A DNA stretch of 50,391 bases. Source: Verrucomicrobiota bacterium (lineage in GTDB: Bacteria > Verrucomicrobiota > Verrucomicrobiia > Limisphaerales > J093). The stretch is from the NCBI GenBank assembly GCA_012517065.1, contig JAAYVR010000173.1, forward strand, positions 1 through 50,391. The letters run 5' to 3'. Both the position numbers and the translations under genes were made by a program. This document shows, one piece after another, positions 45,744 through 50,391 of the stretch; the first letter of the stretch is position 1, and the number at the start of each line of letters is the position of its first letter. The notes under the pieces were generated by a model, which was not told the DNA's origin, made no database searches, and saw nothing but the letters and a program-made list of their open reading frames with translations.

Positions 45744-46805
45744 ATGAGCGCATCTTCGACATCGAGCGGCAAACAAATCGATCTGCGGAGTGACACTGTA
45801 ACGCTGCCCACGCCGGCAATGCGACGTGCAATGGCTGAAGCCATGGTTGGGGACGACGTTTTTGGCGAGGACCCGACTGTGAACGAACTGGAAGCACAAA
45901 CGGCGGTTGTTCTGGGAAAGGAAGCAGCCCTTTTCGTTCCTTCGGGCACAATGGCAAATCAAATCGCAGTCCGAACACACACTGAACACGGGGATGAGAT
46001 TGTGGTGGAATCATCTGCCCACATTTACTACTACGAGGCCGGGGGGCCCGCAGCGCTCTCAGGCGTGATGTGCAGGTGTGTTACTGGCCGACGCGGCATC
46101 TTCTCCGGGGCAGATTTGGAAGCTGTTTTGCGTCCTCCTGATCAGCACTTCCCACCGACGCGGCTGGTGTGCATTGAAAACACCCACAACCGCGGCGGTG
46201 GTAGCGTGTGGCGGCTCGATCAAATTGCCGATGTTGCGGCAGTCGCAAAGCGGCGCGGTCTGCGCCTTCACATGGACGGCGCAAGGCTTTGGAACGCCGC
46301 AGTGGCAACCGGCGTGTCCGAACGTGATTTGGCCGCACCGTTTGACTCTGTCAGCGTGTGTTTTTCGAAGGGTCTCGGTGCACCCGTCGGGTCAGCACTG
46401 GCGGGGAGCAAAGAGTTCATAGCCCGTGCCCGGCGATTCAGAAAACAGTTCGGAGGCGGTATGCGGCAGGCGGGCATCATTGCGGCAGGCGCACTTCATG
46501 CCCTGCATAATCACAGGTCGCGCTTGGCCGAAGACCATGCCAACGCCAAACGCCTCGCACAAGGATTGTCCCGGTTGCCCGGCGTGGCGATTGATGTCGA
46601 GTCTGTCGAAACGAATATTGTTTTGTTCCGGGTCACCGGTGGCTCGGCGACCGAGTTCGTCCGCAAACTTGATGCGCTTGGCGTGCGCATGCTTGCGACC
46701 GGCGCGGACACGATTCGCGCTGTGACCAACCTGAACGTGTCCGGGGAAGACATCACAGTTGCTCTCGAGATAATCGCAGCGATGTGCACCGGGTCGGGCA
46801 ATTGA
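45744..46805 (+). CDS. ltaE: Low-specificity L-threonine aldolase
   Basis: This 353-residue PLP enzyme cleaves L-threonine/allo-threonine to glycine and acetaldehyde. The N-terminal [19 protein letters not shown] is the family signature, with [15 protein letters not shown] following. Then [33 protein letters not shown] and the PLP lysine K209 in [13 protein letters not shown]. All key residues are present and length is normal. The C-terminal [14 protein letters not shown] fits the small domain. It is followed after 87 bp by the large ceramidase/sialidase-like gene. Confidence 0.94.
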   Translation: MSASSTSSGKQIDLRSDTVTLPTPAMRRAMAEAMVGDDVFGEDPTVNELEAQTAVVLGKEAALFVPSGTMANQIAVRTHTEHGDEIVVESSAHIYYYEAGGPAALSGVMCRCVTGRRGIFSGADLEAVLRPPDQHFPPTRLVCIENTHNRGGGSVWRLDQIADVAAVAKRRGLRLHMDGARLWNAAVATGVSERDLAAPFDSVSVCFSKGLGAPVGSALAGSKEFIARARRFRKQFGGGMRQAGIIAAGALHALHNHRSRLAEDHANAKRLAQGLSRLPGVAIDVESVETNIVLFRVTGGSATEFVRKLDALGVRMLATGADTIRAVTNLNVSGEDITVALEIIAAMCTGSGN

Positions 46806-46892
46806 GCGACGGAGTCTGGCGGCGTCGGTGCACGGCTCGAGTGCTGGGTGAGATGGTGTCCGCAATAGCCTGCCGTAACGAAAGGATTGTTT

Positions 46893-49496
46893 ATGAAATC
46901 ATGGATCGTGCTTGCGGCAATGTGCGCCATTATTGCAGAGGCGACAGCCGCGGAGAGTACGCCGACAAATTCATTTCGCCTCGCCGCATTTTCCGCGGAT
47001 GTCACTGTGCCGATCGGCCATGGCATGATGGGGGGCGCGTGGTTGTCAAAACAAATCGCAGACCCACTCGAAGCGCACGGGTTCGTGTTGCTCGGCCCGG
47101 AGCGCCCGATAGTGTTCGTGTCAGTTGATTGGTGTGAAATCCGGAACGACGCCTACCGGCGGTGGCAGGAAGCATTGGCTGAAGCCGCTGCTACTGCGCC
47201 AGAGCGCGTGATGGTGGCCACTGTCCACCAACATGACGCGCCAGTGGCTGATCTTGAGGCCGAGCGGCTCCTGCGGGAACGCGGATTGAAAGGAACCGTT
47301 TGCGATCCTGAGTTTCATGAGGTCGCTGTCAAACGCGTAGCGGACGCGTTGCGTCTTGCTCTGCCCAAGGCACAGCCCGTGACACATTTCGGCTTCGGTC
47401 AGGCGCAGGTCGAGTGCGTGGCGTCCAACCGGCGGTACATCGCCCATGACGGTTCTGTTCGGTTTGACCGCGCCAGCCGCACCACGGACGCATACGCACG
47501 CGAAGCGCCGGAAGGCCTTGTTGATCCATGGCTGAAAACGGTCAGTTTCTGGAACAACGATGTGCCTCTGCTCGCGCTGAGCGGCTACGCAACTCATCCA
47601 ATGAGCTATTACGGCGAAGGCGAGGTTTCTGCCGATTTTCCGGGCATTGCACGCAGAAGGCGCCAAACCGACACGCCCCGTACCGCACAAATCTATTTCA
47701 CCGGCTGCGGGGGCAATATCACAGCCGGCAAATACAACACGGGAAACCGCGAAAACCGGCCCGTGCTAGCCGACAGACTCTATCGTGCAATGGTGAAAGC
47801 GTGGCAGGAAACGAGGCGTTTCCCTCTGGAAAGCGCCGGGTTCAGAACTGCCACGGTGCGATTCGAGCCTCGGACAGACGCCGGATTCAGCGTTGGCGAG
47901 CTCGAGGCGAGGTTGACGCCAGAAACAGATTTGTTCAAACAATGTCTTGCGGCAATGGGCCTGAGCTGGAGACGGCGCCTTGAACGGCGCCCGGAGATCG
48001 ACGTCCCATGCCTCGATTTGGGGATTGTCAAACTGTTGCTTCTACCAGGTGAGTCGTATGTCGAGTTTCAACTTGCAGCGCAACAAATGCGGTCAGACAG
48101 CCATGTTCTCGTTGCTGCGTATGGCGACGGCGCGCCGGGGTACATCCCCACGGCTCGGCATTGGGCGGAAGGCGACGGTAACCTTCGCGACTGGTGTTGG
48201 GTGGCTCCCGGTGCAGATGCGAAACTGTTCGGGGCGATTCGGCGTGTGCTTGGGAAGCCCGCAGATGCTCGAGTGCCTTGGGACGTCAATATGCCAATCG
48301 GGTTTTGCAAGAAGGAATTGTACAAGCAACACCCGCGCCCCGGCGCGGCAGCGCTTGTCAGCGTCCGATACGTTGGCCCCGGATTGGAACGGCTCGAAAC
48401 ACATGGCGTTGAGTTCCGCGACGACGTTCACAGCGAGAGATCCACCAGGCTTTCGTTCGACAACGGCAAGACATGGGAACCAAGCAGGCCGTTGGCATCT
48501 ACAGACGTTTATTACGACGGCAAAGAAGTTTGGGAAGGCGGAGGCGCAGAGGTGTTCGACCCGGCTTCGGGTCTGTTGGTTGGTGTTTGGCTGCGGCAAA
48601 TCAAGGTCAACGGGATTTACAACTGTTTCACTTATACACGGGTTTCGCGCGACCTCGGACAAAACTGGAGCGAGCCGGTTCAGCTCAAATACGAGCCGGG
48701 GCCGGATTTTGATCCCAAGAACCCATGGGACGAGGCTTTTCTGCGGCCGAACCAGGCCTATTTTGGGAACAACATTTTGCGGCATTCGAATGGCACCCTT
48801 GTCCATTGCGTGGCGCATGCAAACGCCGAGGGCGATAGTCGCAACCACTTGCGCCCGTGGAAAATGGGATCGTTATGTTTCGTCGGAAGATGGGATGCAG
48901 CCACTGGACGCTACAACTGGCAGCCGGGCAAACGGGTTGAGATTTCCCCTGACTTTTCAGCACGAGGACTGATGGAGCCTGAAGTCGCGGAGTTGCGCGA
49001 CGGGCGTGTCCTCGTGGTCTGGCGCGGCTCAACAACAGGATGGGACGGTACACGCGCCAAAATCCCAGGGCGCAAGTTCTTCAGCGTCTCCAATGACGGC
49101 GGAATCACACTCACCGCGCCTCAGGAATGGCAGTACGACGACGGAACAAGTTTCTACTCCCCATCATCGTATCATCGAATGATTCGGCACAGTGTGACCA
49201 GGAAGCTCTATTGGGTCGGCAACATCAGCCGCACACCGCCCGAGGGGAATTCGCCGCGATATCCCCTTGTAATAGCAGAAGTTGATGAGGAGAAAATCGC
49301 TCTCAAGAAAGACACTGTTACCGTGATTGATGACCGCAAACCAGACCAACCCGCGGCGCTGCAGTTGTCCAACTTTTCATTGCTCGAAGACCGGATAAGT
49401 CACGACCTTGAACTGTACCTGACTTTGTACGGTGAAAAACCCGACAGCCCGTACACCGCTGATTGCTACCGGTACACCATTGACGTGAGGGAATGA
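46893..49496 (+). CDS. Secreted ceramidase-like / sialidase-like (BNR) fusion protein
   Basis: This exported protein of 867 residues has a signal peptide (WIVLAAMCAIIAEATAA). The N-terminal half resembles neutral/alkaline ceramidases: zinc-site-like VATVHQHDAP near residue 112, YATHPMSYYGEGEVSADFPG near 235-250, and FTGCGGNITAG near 270. The C-terminal half has Asp-box/BNR repeats: LSFDNGKTW (about 522), VSRDLGQNW (about 583) and VSNDGGIT (about 730), as in sialidase beta-propellers. No RIP arginine motif is evident, so sialidase activity is not assured. The combination could act on sialylated sphingolipids, but this is inference. ATG 46893 follows AAAGGA; an in-frame TTG lies at 46887. The nearby sialate esterase-like gene is consistent. 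Confidence 0.82.
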   Translation: MKSWIVLAAMCAIIAEATAAESTPTNSFRLAAFSADVTVPIGHGMMGGAWLSKQIADPLEAHGFVLLGPERPIVFVSVDWCEIRNDAYRRWQEALAEAAATAPERVMVATVHQHDAPVADLEAERLLRERGLKGTVCDPEFHEVAVKRVADALRLALPKAQPVTHFGFGQAQVECVASNRRYIAHDGSVRFDRASRTTDAYAREAPEGLVDPWLKTVSFWNNDVPLLALSGYATHPMSYYGEGEVSADFPGIARRRRQTDTPRTAQIYFTGCGGNITAGKYNTGNRENRPVLADRLYRAMVKAWQETRRFPLESAGFRTATVRFEPRTDAGFSVGELEARLTPETDLFKQCLAAMGLSWRRRLERRPEIDVPCLDLGIVKLLLLPGESYVEFQLAAQQMRSDSHVLVAAYGDGAPGYIPTARHWAEGDGNLRDWCWVAPGADAKLFGAIRRVLGKPADARVPWDVNMPIGFCKKELYKQHPRPGAAALVSVRYVGPGLERLETHGVEFRDDVHSERSTRLSFDNGKTWEPSRPLASTDVYYDGKEVWEGGGAEVFDPASGLLVGVWLRQIKVNGIYNCFTYTRVSRDLGQNWSEPVQLKYEPGPDFDPKNPWDEAFLRPNQAYFGNNILRHSNGTLVHCVAHANAEGDSRNHLRPWKMGSLCFVGRWDAATGRYNWQPGKRVEISPDFSARGLMEPEVAELRDGRVLVVWRGSTTGWDGTRAKIPGRKFFSVSNDGGITLTAPQEWQYDDGTSFYSPSSYHRMIRHSVTRKLYWVGNISRTPPEGNSPRYPLVIAEVDEEKIALKKDTVTVIDDRKPDQPAALQLSNFSLLEDRISHDLELYLTLYGEKPDSPYTADCYRYTIDVRE

Positions 49497-50003
49497 CGAG
49501 TTTTCCTCTCGCCTCTGCGCTTCAACCGGCCATTGTCGCGCAGCCCCCGATGGTGCAACGAGCCTGTCTTTCTGCTGACACTACTGTGCGCAAATAAACG
49601 CAATCTGCTTCACCTCATCTACCATGAAATTTCGAAAGACTTACCGTGTTCGCATCACTATTGATTGGCTGACCTTTTGAAGGTTGTGCCAGATGACCGC
49701 CGGCATGGGGCCTTCAAGCCGTTGGTTAGACGGCTCTATAACGCCGGGGTCACGGCTGTGGTTCTAGGCAAAAGCGGGGTGTGGCCGGCCAAAGCTCATT
49801 GCTTAGGTTCGCTCCTTTACTCCGGTGCGGTTCGCGGAAAGTACGCTCAAAGCCGCGTTGGTTACGGCAAGAAGACGCGCCGTTCCCCGTGTAATCCTGC
49901 ACGAAAACTCGTTAATTGAAGGGCTGATGTCCCAGGGATTCTCCCTGAGGGGGACTGCAACGGTGACAGACTACTCCAATAAAGCCCCGCACTTCACCAG
50001 GCA
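49497..50003. other. Non-coding or unrecognised spacer before the RAYT
   Basis: An 84-codon frame from a TTG at 49665 to 49919 exists but has no recognisable motif or ribosome-binding site. I do not call it a gene. The sequence may hold a transposon end, structured RNA or gene debris; no hairpin with a T-run was found. Confidence 0.3.
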
Positions 50004-50090
50004 ACCTCGCTGACACCTTGGCCCCGTTTGACTCCCGGAGCGTGTTGTGCGATTTTACCTCAAATAGAGGGACAGACACGGTATTTGGGC
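50004..50090 (+). repeat. 87-bp element upstream of the RAYT
   Basis: It contains ACCTCGCTGACACC, GGCCCCGTTTGACTCCCGG, CGTGTTGTGCG, AAATAGAGGGACAGACACG and GTATTTGGGC. The last part is the AGGGACAGACAC form of the dispersed signature. It lies 110 bp before the transposase start, where a REP cognate of a RAYT is expected. Confidence 0.85.
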
Positions 50091-50200
50091 GCCCCGGGTT
50101 CCGACCCGGACCCGCCCGAGCAGTTGGCCAATGGGAGGCACGGCTGCGTGCCTGTCGCTCTGTTGCAAGGAGAACAACAAGACAAATCAAGGAGGTTGTA
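50091..50200. promoter_or_regulatory. RAYT leader with strong ribosome-binding site
   Basis: AAGGAGGT at 50189-50196 is a near-perfect Shine-Dalgarno sequence 4-5 bases before ATG 50201 and supports translation of the transposase. A GTGCCTGTCGCTCTGTTGCA stretch at about 50150-50168 is another diverged signature copy. Confidence 0.7.
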
Positions 50201-50391
50201 ATGAGACTGCCCAGAATCAAACTTCAGGGTAAAACCGTGGTCTATCACTGCATGTCCAGAATCGTCGGCAAGGAGCATCTGCTGGATCAACTGTGCAAAT
50301 ACAAGCTCGAGGGATTGATCAAGCGGCTGTGCCGGTTCTGCGGTATCGAGCTGGTGAGCCACTGTGTGATGAGCAATCATTTTCACATACT
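50201..50391 (+). CDS. REP-associated tyrosine transposase (Y1/IS200-like HUH), 3' truncated by window edge
   Basis: The first 63 codons read MRLPRIKLQGKTVVYHCMSR, then IVGKEHLLD, CRFCGIELVSHCVMSNHFHI. The opening VYHCMSRI and the HUH motif in MSNHFHI (H-x-H metal site) identify a Y1 transposase of the RAYT group; the catalytic tyrosine lies beyond the window. RAYTs are single-copy, domesticated IS200/IS605 relatives that nick and possibly spread REP palindromes. No terminal IS200 structure is visible on the left side. An upstream 87-bp element and the wider signature family are the likely substrates. Confidence 0.88.
   Translation, partial: MRLPRIKLQGKTVVYHCMSRIVGKEHLLDQLCKYKLEGLIKRLCRFCGIELVSHCVMSNHFHI

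Noticed and set aside
46893-49496. Simple annotation as a sialidase alone
   Set aside because: Asp-boxes are confined to the last third, the arginine RIP motif was not found, and the first half matches ceramidase-like motifs.
49665-49919. 84-codon frame with TTG start
   Set aside because: No ribosome-binding site, no recognisable motif and no neighbour coupling.

Overview
The window looks like a chromosomal stretch of a moderately GC-rich, Gram-negative bacterium, most likely a Verrucomicrobiota member (Limisphaerales/Pedosphaerales-like). The evidence is: BamD-like and LptE-like outer-membrane assembly genes; a squalene-hopene cyclase; futalosine-pathway menaquinone synthesis (MqnC); many secreted enzymes and Ig/FnIII-type proteins, including a C-terminal 'YRIQASDDLTTW' signature that I associate with Verrucomicrobia; and long intergenic spacers packed with mosaic repeats. 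No 16S or other phylogenetic anchor is present, so this placement is inference.

Layout. 1-4.0 kb: AI-2E-type transporter and squalene-hopene cyclase. 4-12 kb: secreted GH78 alpha-L-rhamnosidase, ferritin, flavodiiron protein, a nitrilase-family amidohydrolase, then a bamD-lptE pair. 12.9-19.2 kb (minus strand): class V aminotransferase, phosphohexomutase, and an iron-uptake operon feoA-like/feoA/feoB. 19.7-22.8 kb: CPBP protease, thiL, tsaE, tsaB. 23.7-27.6 kb (minus): class I fumarase alpha/beta followed directly by hypA and hypB, preceded by a secreted protein of unknown function. 28-32.9 kb: thiD, mqnC (minus), TPP riboswitch, thiC. 33-38.6 kb: sialate O-acetylesterase-like enzyme, Tat-exported sugar isomerase-like protein, and a Calx-beta/Ig-like secreted protein. 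38.7-49.5 kb: small membrane protein, argC, UvrD-like helicase (minus), DUF192 lipoprotein, nadE, threonine aldolase, and a large secreted protein joining a ceramidase-like domain to a sialidase-like BNR domain. 50.2 kb to the end: the start of an HUH (Y1) REP-associated tyrosine transposase (RAYT), cut by the window edge.

The most striking structure is intergenic. Nearly every spacer above 300 bp holds pieces of a modular repeat family: (i) a repeat of exactly 65 bp with 16-bp inverted ends, in six copies; (ii) a module of about 108 bp with inverted ends; (iii) a module of about 130 bp always joined to (ii) where it occurs; (iv) a short signature GGGGACAGACAC or AGGGACAGACAC in many copies; and (v) an 87-bp element lying directly upstream of the RAYT, with a second inverted copy 4.5 kb away. 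Repeat edges coincide with the stop codons of three genes. I read this as a RAYT-driven REP-like system; the link is inferred, the repeats are seen directly.

Functional themes are thiamine synthesis (thiL, thiD, thiC with riboswitch), iron handling (Feo, ferritin, flavodiiron protein), envelope biogenesis and hopanoids, and breakdown of host- or plant-derived glycoconjugates (rhamnosidase, sialate esterase-like, ceramidase/sialidase fusion). No tRNA, rRNA, CRISPR array or prophage was recognised.
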